A DNA stretch of 64,000 nucleotides from Hymenobacter sp. BT559 (GTDB lineage: Bacteria > Bacteroidota > Bacteroidia > Cytophagales > Hymenobacteraceae), in assembly GCF_017571525.1 (NCBI RefSeq), contig NZ_JAGETY010000009.1:124001-188000 (forward strand). Reading direction: 5' to 3'. The translations under genes and the position numbers were made by a program. Below are positions 54,239 through 61,685 of the stretch, piece after piece (position 1 is the stretch's first letter; each line of letters starts with the position of its first letter). Under the pieces are notes generated by a model. That model searched no databases and had not been told where the DNA came from. It worked only from the letters and a program-made list of their open reading frames with translations.

Positions 54239-54273
54239 ATCCCGTTCGGCCTGGCGCCGGACGGGATTTTTTA
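54239..54273 (+). terminator. Intrinsic terminator
   Basis: ATCCCGT pairs with ACGGGAT around an inner TCGGCC/GCCGG stem and runs into TTTTTT. It separates the barrel gene from the transporter operon. Confidence 0.7.
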
Positions 54274-54382
54274 TTTATCATACTGTCAATCAATCTATTA
54301 ATAAAATAAATCTTCTACTCTCCCGACTCGGCATTGGTCTTGGCAATAGGTACACATCCCTCACCTATTAGCCCCTCCCAAC

Positions 54383-55051
54383 ATGGCCATTCTCGATAAC
54401 CTGGCGAAAGCCGCCAAAGACTTTTTCGTCGAGCCCGACGGCGAAGCCTCGGCCGGTTCCGTGCCGGCTCCGAAGCTGGCCGTGCCGGTAATGCCCGCCC
54501 AGCCGCTGGCTAGCCTGCCGCCCGGCATGGAGCAGCCCGAGCAGCGCCACCTCGACCACATTGCCGGGCTGCTGGCCGGCGACGGCCGCGACTTCGGCGC
54601 CTTCACCAAGATGGTGAAAAGCCTGGCGGCCAGCGGCCTCAGCGGTCCGCTGCTCTACCAAACGGCCTTCAACGCCTTCTCGGCCGTGACCGGCACCGAC
54701 CTGCCCAGCCTGCTCACCTCGGCCGATAACCTGGCCCAGAAGCTGGCCGACGACCGCGCCAAGGTGCAGGCCCGCCACCGCGAAAAAATGGGCGAGGCTA
54801 TGCCGCTGCAAGGCCCACCGAGTGCCCTAGCCAAGCTGCGCGAGCAGGAAGCCCAGCTGCAGCAAGCCGTGGCCAGCCTCAGCCAGCAGCTCAACGACAA
54901 GACCCAGCAGCTGCAGGAAACCCAGCAGCAGCTGCAGCAGGAAGGCGCCAAAACCCAGGCCGCCCTTGCCAGCTACGAGCTGGCCCACGCTGCTGCCGCG
55001 GCCGAGCTGCAAGCCCACCAGCAAGCTACCAAGTCCTTTCTACTCAAATAA
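54383..55051 (+). CDS. Coiled-coil protein heading the ABC/PspA operon
   Basis: A 222-residue soluble protein with no signal peptide. Residues 1-50 are Pro/Ala-rich, 50-130 form a predicted helical domain (HLDHIAGLLAGDGRDFGAFTKMVKSL), and 145-215 form a Gln/Leu-rich coiled coil (TQQLQETQQQLQQEG). I recognise no family. It starts the operon 20 bases before the PspA-like gene, so it probably acts with that protein at the membrane. Confidence 0.72.
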   Translation: MAILDNLAKAAKDFFVEPDGEASAGSVPAPKLAVPVMPAQPLASLPPGMEQPEQRHLDHIAGLLAGDGRDFGAFTKMVKSLAASGLSGPLLYQTAFNAFSAVTGTDLPSLLTSADNLAQKLADDRAKVQARHREKMGEAMPLQGPPSALAKLREQEAQLQQAVASLSQQLNDKTQQLQETQQQLQQEGAKTQAALASYELAHAAAAAELQAHQQATKSFLLK

Positions 55052-55070
55052 CTAACCCCCTTTCTGACTT

Positions 55071-56063
55071 ATGAAAACCTTGCTTGCTCCCGACCTCAAC
55101 TCGACCCTACCCAAGTGGCAGCAGCCCGAAAAAGTAGCCGGCTGGGTGGTGCTGGGCGGCGCAGCTGCCGCTGGCGTGTACTACTGGGGCAAAATCGTGC
55201 CCTACCTCGTTGACATCGTGTTTAACAGCGTGAAGCTGGGCTTCGGGCTAGGGGCACTTTTTGTGCTCTTCTTGCTCGGCACCAACAAGCGCATTCAGGC
55301 CGGGCTCTGGTACGCCGGGCAGCGCATTCTGCGCACGGCGGCGGGCATTTTCGTGAACACCGACCCCATTGGCATCATGGAAGACTACATCCAGAACACC
55401 GAGAAGGAGGCCCGCCAGATGGAAGCGGAGGTCGGCCACATCGAGGGTGCCCACGAGTTGGTGAAGCGCAAGCTCGCCGCCAACGACACCCTGATGAAGG
55501 AGTACCTGGCCCTGGCCGACTCGGCCACCCGCCAAGGCGAAAAGGACGCCGCCGAAGCCTACGCCAGCCGCGCCGCCCAAATCCTGGACTACAACCAGCG
55601 CCTGCAGCCCATGGCAACAACGACGGCCAACGTGAGCGTGGTGATGCGCCAGATTCTGAAAGCCGCCCTGCGCCAGATAGATGGCAGCAAGTTCAAGGTC
55701 GGTCTGCTGAAAGACGAATACGAGCTCGTGAAACGCACCAGCTCGGGCATGCGCGCCGCCATGAACATCCTGCGTGGCGACCCCGACAAGAAGTACTTCT
55801 TCGACCTGGCCACCGACCGCGTGGCCCAGGATATGGCGCAGCAGCTCGGCCAGATAAAGCAGGCCATGCGCTACTCGCAAGAGTTTGTGAAAGAGATGGA
55901 TATCCAGAACGGCGTGATGAGCGAAAAAGGCCAGCGCCTGCTCGACCGCTACCAGAAAGGCGACTTCAACGCCCTGATGGACACCGATAAAAAGCCCATT
56001 TCAACCTCCGTAGCCGCCACTAAACAACGCTCCGATGATGCCTATTCTAGCCTGCTTGATTAG
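55071..56063 (+). CDS. Membrane-anchored PspA/IM30-like coiled-coil protein
   Basis: A 330-residue protein with two hydrophobic segments near residues 24-45 and 55-72. A long helical region follows, containing DYIQNTEKEARQMEAEVGHIEGAHELVKRKLA. This resembles the helical hairpin of PspA/IM30 proteins, which bind and protect membranes; the match is by pattern only. The following genes encode a substrate-binding protein and a transporter, so it may support that complex or a membrane-stress response. Confidence 0.68.
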   Translation: MKTLLAPDLNSTLPKWQQPEKVAGWVVLGGAAAAGVYYWGKIVPYLVDIVFNSVKLGFGLGALFVLFLLGTNKRIQAGLWYAGQRILRTAAGIFVNTDPIGIMEDYIQNTEKEARQMEAEVGHIEGAHELVKRKLAANDTLMKEYLALADSATRQGEKDAAEAYASRAAQILDYNQRLQPMATTTANVSVVMRQILKAALRQIDGSKFKVGLLKDEYELVKRTSSGMRAAMNILRGDPDKKYFFDLATDRVAQDMAQQLGQIKQAMRYSQEFVKEMDIQNGVMSEKGQRLLDRYQKGDFNALMDTDKKPISTSVAATKQRSDDAYSSLLD

Positions 56064-56103
56064 TGGATGCCTGGCGCTGCTACTGATTATGGTGCTGCTG
56101 TAG
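56038..56103 (+). CDS. Possible 21-residue hydrophobic membrane peptide
   Basis: An ATG overlapping the end of the PspA-like gene opens a 21-codon frame encoding an almost entirely hydrophobic single membrane span (starts MPILACLISG, ends IMVLL). Its TAG stop is the first TAG of the REP repeat that follows. It could be a real small protein or an accident of the overlap. Confidence 0.25.
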   Translation: MPILACLISGCLALLLIMVLL

Positions 56104-56214
56104 CGCGGACTTTCAGTCCGCGACCCACACCGCCCCTAGGCGAGGCCACCTATGCCCGCCACCACCCACTTTCTTTCTAACTACTCTACTGGCGGACTAA
56201 AAGTCCGCGCTACA
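56100..56214. repeat. REP pair 1 in the transporter operon
   Basis: A forward REP at 56100-56124 with the palindromic core CGCGGACTTTCAGTCCGCG is followed, after 66 bases, by an inverted copy at 56191-56214 (one base changed in the core loop). The inverted copy ends 4 bases before the ATG of the next gene. Confidence 0.9.
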
Positions 56215-56218
56215 TACA

Positions 56219-57997
56219 ATGACAACTCGTGGCAAAATCGTACTCGGTGCCCTCATTTTCGCACTGCTGTACTTTGGCATCAATAAGCTGATTGCCAGCA
56301 ATAAAATTTTCCAGAAGGCCGACACGCAGTCGGTGCTTCTGAGCTCGATAGAGCTGCCGGTGGCCCCTAGCGGCAGCCGCGCCAACTTAGTGGTGCCGCT
56401 AGCCCCCCTGCCCGGCACTGCCCCCGCCGAAAACGGCACCGCAGTGGTCTGGGAAGTAATGGCCTGGAACTCCCAAATGGCCGGCATGCTCGCCAACGGC
56501 GGCCCTCGCACAACGATGGGCTCGGCCCTGGCGGCCAACAAAATTGACATGCAGATTACCCGCCAAGACGACGTATCGAAGATGCAGGCTGACCTGGTGA
56601 AAAACGCCCTCGACCTGCAAAGCAACCCGCAGACCCCGGGCCTGATTGTGAGCATCATGGGCGACGGAATGCCCGCATTCTCGGCTGTGCAGAGCCAGCT
56701 CGAAAAGGCCGGCACCAGCCTACAGATTATTCCCTACTCGGTGGGTAAAAGCTTTGGCGAAGACAAGCTGATGGGCCCCAAGGAATGGCTCGATAACCCC
56801 AAGGCTGCGCTGGGCAAAACCATCGCCTGCTACCTGCGCGACGGTGACCACAACATTGCCCTGAAATGGTGCGCCGACAACGGCCTGAAAGTAAACCCCG
56901 ACGAAACCACCTACGACCCCGAAGCCGTAAATTTCATGGCCGCCAGCGACTTCCTGGTAGCCGCCGAAAAGTACATCGTGGGCAAGCCCGAATCGCGGAC
57001 TAAAGTGGTGAGCGGCCACAGCACCGGCGTGAAAGTAGACGTCGTGGCCGACGCCGTAGCCACCTGGACGCCCGGCGACGTGAACATCGCCAAGCAAAAG
57101 GGGGGCCTAGTGAACATCGTGAGCACCAAGGACTACTCGAACCAGATGCCTAACATCATGGTGACGACCAAGCGCTGGTACGAGAAACACCAGCCCGCTG
57201 TGCTGAATATGATGACCGCCTTCGCCGTAGCCGGCGACCAGGTGAAAAGCCACCCCGAAGCTCTGACCCGCGCCGCCGACATCTCGGCCCAGGTCTACGG
57301 CGACCAAGACAAGCCCGGCGCATACTGGCTGAAGTACTACAAAGGCACCAGCGAGGCCGACCGCACCGGCAACGTGGTGGAGCTAGGAGGCAGCAAAGCC
57401 TTCAACTTCAGCGATAACCTGACCTTGTTCGGCCTCGACAATGGCGGCACCAACATCTACGCCGCCGTGTACAAAACCTTCGGCGACGTGCAGAGCAAGC
57501 TCTATCCGAAAGAATTGCCGAGCTACGTGCCCCTAACCAACATGCTCGACCTGACCTTGCTGCGCAAGCTGCAAGCCCAGTACAAAGGCAAGGCAGTGGC
57601 ACCGGCCGAAACCCAGCAGTTTGCTGCCGATGATGAGATTCGCCGCAGCGTGAGCAAGCGCGCCTGGAACATCGAGTTCAACACCGGCCAGAGCACCTTC
57701 ACCCCCGCCGCCCAACGCGAACTCAGCCAGCTCTTCGACGACCTCGTAGTAGCTGGCCGCCTGAAAGTGGCCGTGCACGGTTACACCGACAACACCGGTA
57801 ACCCCACCGCCAATCAGCAGCTTTCGCAGGCCCGTGCCGAGGCCGTGGCCCACTGGCTCGAAACGAAAAGCGCCAGCGCTTTCCCCGAAGGCCGCGTGCA
57901 GGTATACGCCCACGGCGCCGCCGAGCCGGTAGCCAGCAACGCCACCGAAGCCGGCAAAGCCCAAAACCGCCGCGTGGAAGTGGTGCTGGGCAACTAG
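56219..57997 (+). CDS. Substrate-binding protein fused to an OmpA peptidoglycan-binding domain
   Basis: A 592-residue protein. An N-terminal membrane segment (VLGALIFALLYFGINKLI) probably anchors it. Residues about 40-460 form a periplasmic-binding fold of the phosphate or NMT1-like kind (LVKNALDLQSNPQTPGLIVSIMGDGM, AASDFLVAAEKYIVG). The last 120 residues are an OmpA domain with GYTDNTGNPTANQQLSQARAEAV, including the Asp and Arg that bind diaminopimelate in peptidoglycan. It would tether ligand capture to the cell wall. The permease gene follows across a REP pair. The ligand is unknown. Confidence 0.85.
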   Translation: MTTRGKIVLGALIFALLYFGINKLIASNKIFQKADTQSVLLSSIELPVAPSGSRANLVVPLAPLPGTAPAENGTAVVWEVMAWNSQMAGMLANGGPRTTMGSALAANKIDMQITRQDDVSKMQADLVKNALDLQSNPQTPGLIVSIMGDGMPAFSAVQSQLEKAGTSLQIIPYSVGKSFGEDKLMGPKEWLDNPKAALGKTIACYLRDGDHNIALKWCADNGLKVNPDETTYDPEAVNFMAASDFLVAAEKYIVGKPESRTKVVSGHSTGVKVDVVADAVATWTPGDVNIAKQKGGLVNIVSTKDYSNQMPNIMVTTKRWYEKHQPAVLNMMTAFAVAGDQVKSHPEALTRAADISAQVYGDQDKPGAYWLKYYKGTSEADRTGNVVELGGSKAFNFSDNLTLFGLDNGGTNIYAAVYKTFGDVQSKLYPKELPSYVPLTNMLDLTLLRKLQAQYKGKAVAPAETQQFAADDEIRRSVSKRAWNIEFNTGQSTFTPAAQRELSQLFDDLVVAGRLKVAVHGYTDNTGNPTANQQLSQARAEAVAHWLETKSASAFPEGRVQVYAHGAAEPVASNATEAGKAQNRRVEVVLGN

Positions 57998-58132
57998 TGT
58001 AGCGCGGACTTTCAGTCCGCGAGTGAGCCAATATTCCAGACTGCCTTTTCAAACTTTTTGAATGCCAGCGCGCCGGCGACGATAACAGCCGGCGCGCACG
58101 GGTCTACTCGCGGACTAAAAGTCCGCGCTACA
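57998..58132. repeat. REP pair 2 in the transporter operon
   Basis: The forward REP begins immediately after the stop codon (57998-58024), and the inverted copy lies at 58106-58132. The inverted copy ends 4 bases before the permease ATG at 58137. The 81-base spacer contains its own inverted repeat, CAGCGCGCCGGCG and CGCCGGCGCG-like sequence. Confidence 0.9.
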
Positions 58133-58136
58133 TACC

Positions 58137-58910
58137 ATGAGCCCTCTCTTCACTCCGAATGCCCACCCGCGCCGCGCCACCTTGGCCGCGCTAGTGGCGG
58201 GCCAGGTGCTAGCCTTGCTGGCGCTGTGGCTCTTCTTCCCGCTCCAACTTTTCCCAAGCCTAGCCGATGTATTTCGTGCTCTCGAGGACCTTATCACCAC
58301 GCAGGGCCTGCTGCCCGAGCTGTGGGCTAGCCTGCTCACGGCGTTTCAGGCGCTGGGCATTGCCACAGTCTTGGCTCTAGGCATTTCCTACCTCACGGCG
58401 CTGCCGTTTTTCCGGCCGCTGGCATTTGCCGCCTCCAAGCTGCGCTACCTCACGCTCACCGGGCTCACGTTTTTTATGGCGCTGATGCTCAGCTCGGGTC
58501 ACCAGGTGAAGCTTTCGGTACTGGTGTTTGGGGCCACGGTATACCTCGTTACGGGCATGACGCGCGTCATCCTCAGCACCACGCAGGAGGAGCTGGACCA
58601 CGCCCGCACCCTGGGCTTGGGCGAGTGGGGCAGCTTTTGGCAAGTGGTGGTGCGCGGCAAGCTGGCCGATATGCTCGAAGTAGTGCGCCAGAACTTCGCC
58701 ATCATCTGGACCCTAATCACGCTCGTGGAAACGCTCTATCAATCGGAAGGCGGCATCGGCCTACTGCTTTACAAGCAAAACCGCTACCTGCACCTCGATG
58801 GCGTGGTGGCTATTCAGCTTGTCATTCTGGCCGTGGGCGTGGCGCAAGACTATGGTTTTGAGGCATTACGCAAAACGTTTTTCCCTTACGCCGAACTGGG
58901 ACAGATGTAG
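58137..58910 (+). CDS. ABC transporter permease (SsuC/TauC-like)
   Basis: A 257-residue integral membrane protein with about six hydrophobic helices. The permease EAA-type loop is EELDHARTLGLGEWGSFWQVVVRGKLADM. Its size and layout fit the nitrate/sulfonate/taurine permease group, and a binding protein and an ATPase are in the same operon. The TAG stop codon at 58908-58910 lies inside the forward copy of the third REP pair, so the repeat may have set the current C-terminus. Confidence 0.9.
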   Translation: MSPLFTPNAHPRRATLAALVAGQVLALLALWLFFPLQLFPSLADVFRALEDLITTQGLLPELWASLLTAFQALGIATVLALGISYLTALPFFRPLAFAASKLRYLTLTGLTFFMALMLSSGHQVKLSVLVFGATVYLVTGMTRVILSTTQEELDHARTLGLGEWGSFWQVVVRGKLADMLEVVRQNFAIIWTLITLVETLYQSEGGIGLLLYKQNRYLHLDGVVAIQLVILAVGVAQDYGFEALRKTFFPYAELGQM

Positions 58911-58984
58911 CGCGGACTTTCAGTCCGCGAGTGGCGGGTATTCACCGCTGCCTACTCACTCGCGGACTGAAAGTCCGCGTTACT
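58906..58984. repeat. REP pair 3, with REP-encoded gene ends
   Basis: The forward copy starts at 58906 and supplies the permease stop. The inverted copy at 58958-58984 encodes the last residues of the RAYT gene on the other strand (NADFQSASE, then TAG). The spacer is about 25 bases. Confidence 0.9.
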
Positions 58985-59578
58985 GGGGGCTAAGTAGCTG
59001 TAGGGCCACTTTGGCCATTCATCTACCAAACCCGCTTTCACTGGATTTTCGAGCACGTAGCTGATGATGCGGTCTAGTTCACCAGACCTTACCACATGGT
59101 CATAGCTTTCGGCTTGCCAAAATGCCCCGCTCAATCCCAACAGCTTATTGGCCTGAAAGCTGGAATAGCCTTTCAGTGTTTGTAAAGTTTTAGCTAGCGG
59201 CGGCGCGTCATCAGGCAGGTCTACTACCAGATGAACGTGATTGGGCATGATGCAGTAGCAACGCAGGTCGTAGCCCTTCCTATCGGGATAATGGATGGCT
59301 TGCTGCACAATAGCAGCCACGGCGGGCTGCCCGAGCCATGTAGGGCCGTGGGTAGAACCGTCTAGAAGCGCGTCGAAACGACCAAAGTAGCGCTTCTGCT
59401 CGGCATAGCGCAGCCCAACATCAGGCGCGCTGCGCTGCTGGGCTAGCTGGGCTTCAGCTTGCAACCGCACTAGTACTTCCTGTGGCAAGCTGCCAGCTAG
59501 CCTGAAGGTGATAAAGATTGTCTCTCCCGGTGGCAGCCGATGCGGCAGATACCGCTCATAATAAATCAGGTTCGACAT
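58952..59578 (-). mobile_element. REP-associated tyrosine transposase (RAYT)
   Basis: A 208-residue Y1-type HUH transposase. The HUH metal motif is MPNHVHLVVDL, and a candidate catalytic Tyr lies in ESYDHVVRSGELDRII; LENPVKAGLV is the usual C-terminal block of the family. RAYTs are thought to spread REP hairpins. It lies on the opposite strand inside an ABC operon, and REP pairs of one family flank it on both sides and occupy two further gaps of that operon. The C-terminal tail is translated from a REP copy. Confidence 0.93.
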
Positions 59579-59581
59579 TTC

Positions 59582-59650
59582 TGTAGCGCGGACTTTCAGT
59601 CCGCAACTCTAACATAACTCTTCACTCGCGGACTGAAAGTCCGCGCTACT
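59582..59650. repeat. REP pair 4 in the transporter operon
   Basis: A forward copy at 59582-59608 and an inverted copy at 59624-59650 lie between the RAYT start and the ATPase gene. The inverted copy ends 3 bases before the ATPase ATG at 59654. Confidence 0.9.
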
Positions 59651-59653
59651 GCC

Positions 59654-60487
59654 ATGACCACCCTTCCACACTCCTACAAAGACCCGCTGCTCACGCTGCA
59701 AGACGTGTCGATGAGCTTCGGCAGCGAGGTAATTCTGCGCGACCTCAACGTGCAGGTGCTCGACGTAATCCGTCCCGGCATGAACCAGGGGCAGGTGGTG
59801 GGCATCTACGGGCGCTCGGGCATCGGCAAGTCGGTGCTGTGCCGGCTGCTGGCGGGGCTAGCCAACCCCAGCACCGGCACCGTGCGGGTGGGCGAAGCCC
59901 AGCAGCCCGTGCAGCCCGGCGCCGTAGGCTACGTGCAGCAGCGCTACCCACTGTTCAACCACCTCACCCTGCGCGACAACCTGCTGCTGGCCGCCCATCG
60001 CAAGCACGCCCCGGCCGAAGCCCAGGCCCGTACCACCGACTACCTCGCCCGCTTTGGGCTGACCGCCCACGCCCGCAAGTACCCGGCGCACCTCTCGGGC
60101 GGGCAGCGCCAGCGGGCGGCCATCGCGCAGCAGCTCTTGTGCTCCGACCACCTCATTCTGCTCGATGAGCCCTTCTCGGGCCTCGACGTGGCCATGATTG
60201 ACGAGGTCAAGAAAATCATCGTGGAAGTCACGACCATGGATGAGCTGAACACCGTGCTCATCGTTTCGCATGATATTGCCACCACCACGGCCCTAGCCGA
60301 CCGCCTCTGGCTGCTAGCCCCCGAGCGCGACCCCAGCACCGGCCAACTGCTGCCCGGTGCCACCATTAGCCCGCGCCACCAGTACAACCTGGCTCAGCTC
60401 GGCCTGGCCTGGCACCCCGATGTGGAAGCCGAGCCCGAATTTGCCCAGTTCGTGGAGGGTATTAAGAACGAGATTCGGGGCAGCTAG
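59654..60487 (+). CDS. ABC transporter ATP-binding protein
   Basis: A 277-residue ATPase. Walker A is GRSGIGKS, the Q-loop is YVQQRYPLF, the signature is LSGGQRQR, Walker B is LILLDEP, and the switch His lies in LIVSHD. The insert between the start and Walker A (NVQVLDVIRPGMNQGQ) is slightly longer than in typical NitT/TauT ATPases. It powers the permease encoded upstream. It is separated from the permease by the inverted RAYT gene, so its transcription from the operon promoter must pass four REP pairs in all. Confidence 0.93.
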   Translation: MTTLPHSYKDPLLTLQDVSMSFGSEVILRDLNVQVLDVIRPGMNQGQVVGIYGRSGIGKSVLCRLLAGLANPSTGTVRVGEAQQPVQPGAVGYVQQRYPLFNHLTLRDNLLLAAHRKHAPAEAQARTTDYLARFGLTAHARKYPAHLSGGQRQRAAIAQQLLCSDHLILLDEPFSGLDVAMIDEVKKIIVEVTTMDELNTVLIVSHDIATTTALADRLWLLAPERDPSTGQLLPGATISPRHQYNLAQLGLAWHPDVEAEPEFAQFVEGIKNEIRGS

Positions 60488-60497
60488 CGGTCACCCT

Positions 60498-60935
60498 CTA
60501 GGCCAGCAGCCGCGCCTGCTGGGCCACACTAATGAGCCCCGGCGCATTCTTGAGGGTGGCCAGCGCTAGCTCCCGGGCGGCGCGCTGCCACTCCTCGGGG
60601 CTGATGTCGCGGGCTTCGTCGCGCAGCATGTCGGCCACGGACTGCAGGGCGTGGGCTAGGGCCCGGTGGCGCGGATGCACGGCTTGCAGCTCGGCGTAGG
60701 CAGCATCCCAGTGCGCCCGCAGCTTCTTGCGCCGCGTGCGAAACACCGATTCTTGCGCGGGCGGGGCTTGCAGCGCATCGAGCAGCGCCACCAGGGGCAT
60801 CAGCCGGGCAGCCGATTCAACCACGGCCCCGTCGAGGCGCCGCCGCCGCTGGCGCACGGCCGCCCTGAATCGCTGGGTGCGCGGCAACTCGCTTGCGCGG
60901 CTAGCCCCCGCTAGCTTCCGAAAACCTACTTGCAT
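60498..60935 (-). CDS. Hypothetical basic helical protein
   Basis: A 145-residue, Arg- and Ala-rich, helical protein with no signal peptide and no recognised motif. Blocks such as RFRAAVRQRRRRLDGAVVE and RTRRKKLRAHWDAAYAEL suggest nucleic-acid or polyanion binding. Its stop is only 10 bases from the convergent ATPase stop. Coding character is fair: it ends in a plausible helix and has few Cys or Met, but it could be a strand shadow. Confidence 0.5.
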   Translation of the reverse strand: MQVGFRKLAGASRASELPRTQRFRAAVRQRRRRLDGAVVESAARLMPLVALLDALQAPPAQESVFRTRRKKLRAHWDAAYAELQAVHPRHRALAHALQSVADMLRDEARDISPEEWQRAARELALATLKNAPGLISVAQQARLLA

Positions 60936-61073
60936 AGTCCTGGCATTGAGGGTGGCAAGGTAGGGGGTAATAAGCTGGGGTGCAAAGTCCGTCTGCCACT
61001 AACAGAACCTAGCGCGGCTGCCTTAGGACGTTAACGTGGTAGCTAAACCTAAAATCATTCTATTAACAGGAGC

Positions 61074-61490
61074 TTAGAGGTAGGGCTTAATGCAGCAGTA
61101 TAGTCCCACCCCAACTAAAGAAATACCAATTACAAGTACATTAATAGTTTCCCAGTCTATAGTGGTGTAGCCAATCACAAAATCCTGTGGCTTTGACGGG
61201 TCGTAGAGTATTTGAACGCGTTGCCCAAGGTGAAAAGCAGCGGGATAACTACCAGAATTATAACGTAGTGTTATGGTTTCATAACTAGAATCTGTGAACC
61301 TGACTACCGGATACAAACTACTTGAATCAGGGTCATCATCTTGTTCGAGCCTTACAACAGTGCTCTCAGTTCGTAATCCATTTTGAAGTAAAAAAGTCCG
61401 TTTGCGATACCGCTCAAATGCGCTATACAAAAAGACACTGCCTATTCCTACTGAGAAAGCAGTAGGAATACCCGCTGAAATGTCGAGCAT
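61074..61490 (-). CDS. DUF3592-like membrane protein in an AT-richer island
   Basis: A 138-residue protein with an N-terminal and a C-terminal hydrophobic segment. Between them is a soluble domain, with STVVRLEQD at one end and FHLGQRVQILYDPSKPQDFVIG at the other, which matches the DUF3592 pattern. The gene and its flanks (about 61000-61650) are much richer in A and T than the rest of the window, which suggests acquisition from elsewhere. The function of DUF3592 is unknown. Confidence 0.75.
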   Translation of the reverse strand: MLDISAGIPTAFSVGIGSVFLYSAFERYRKRTFLLQNGLRTESTVVRLEQDDDPDSSSLYPVVRFTDSSYETITLRYNSGSYPAAFHLGQRVQILYDPSKPQDFVIGYTTIDWETINVLVIGISLVGVGLYCCIKPYL

Positions 61491-61685
61491 ATAGTTTACT
61501 AAAGACTGCTAGCGTATGGATTGATGCTGAGTAATATATGCAAAATGACGAATTTTATAAATGCACTGGAATGCTCGTCTTCTACTCGTCATTAACAAGG
61601 AATCCAAATTGGGTGAATAATGCCGCCAAAAGTAGCAGCCTAACCTTGCCGTTCTTTGCCGCAGCGACATAACTCTTACCCAGAC

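Noticed and set aside
56100..59650. CRISPR array
   Set aside because: The repeats are palindromic, paired in opposite orientation, irregularly spaced and separated by genes; no cas genes are present.
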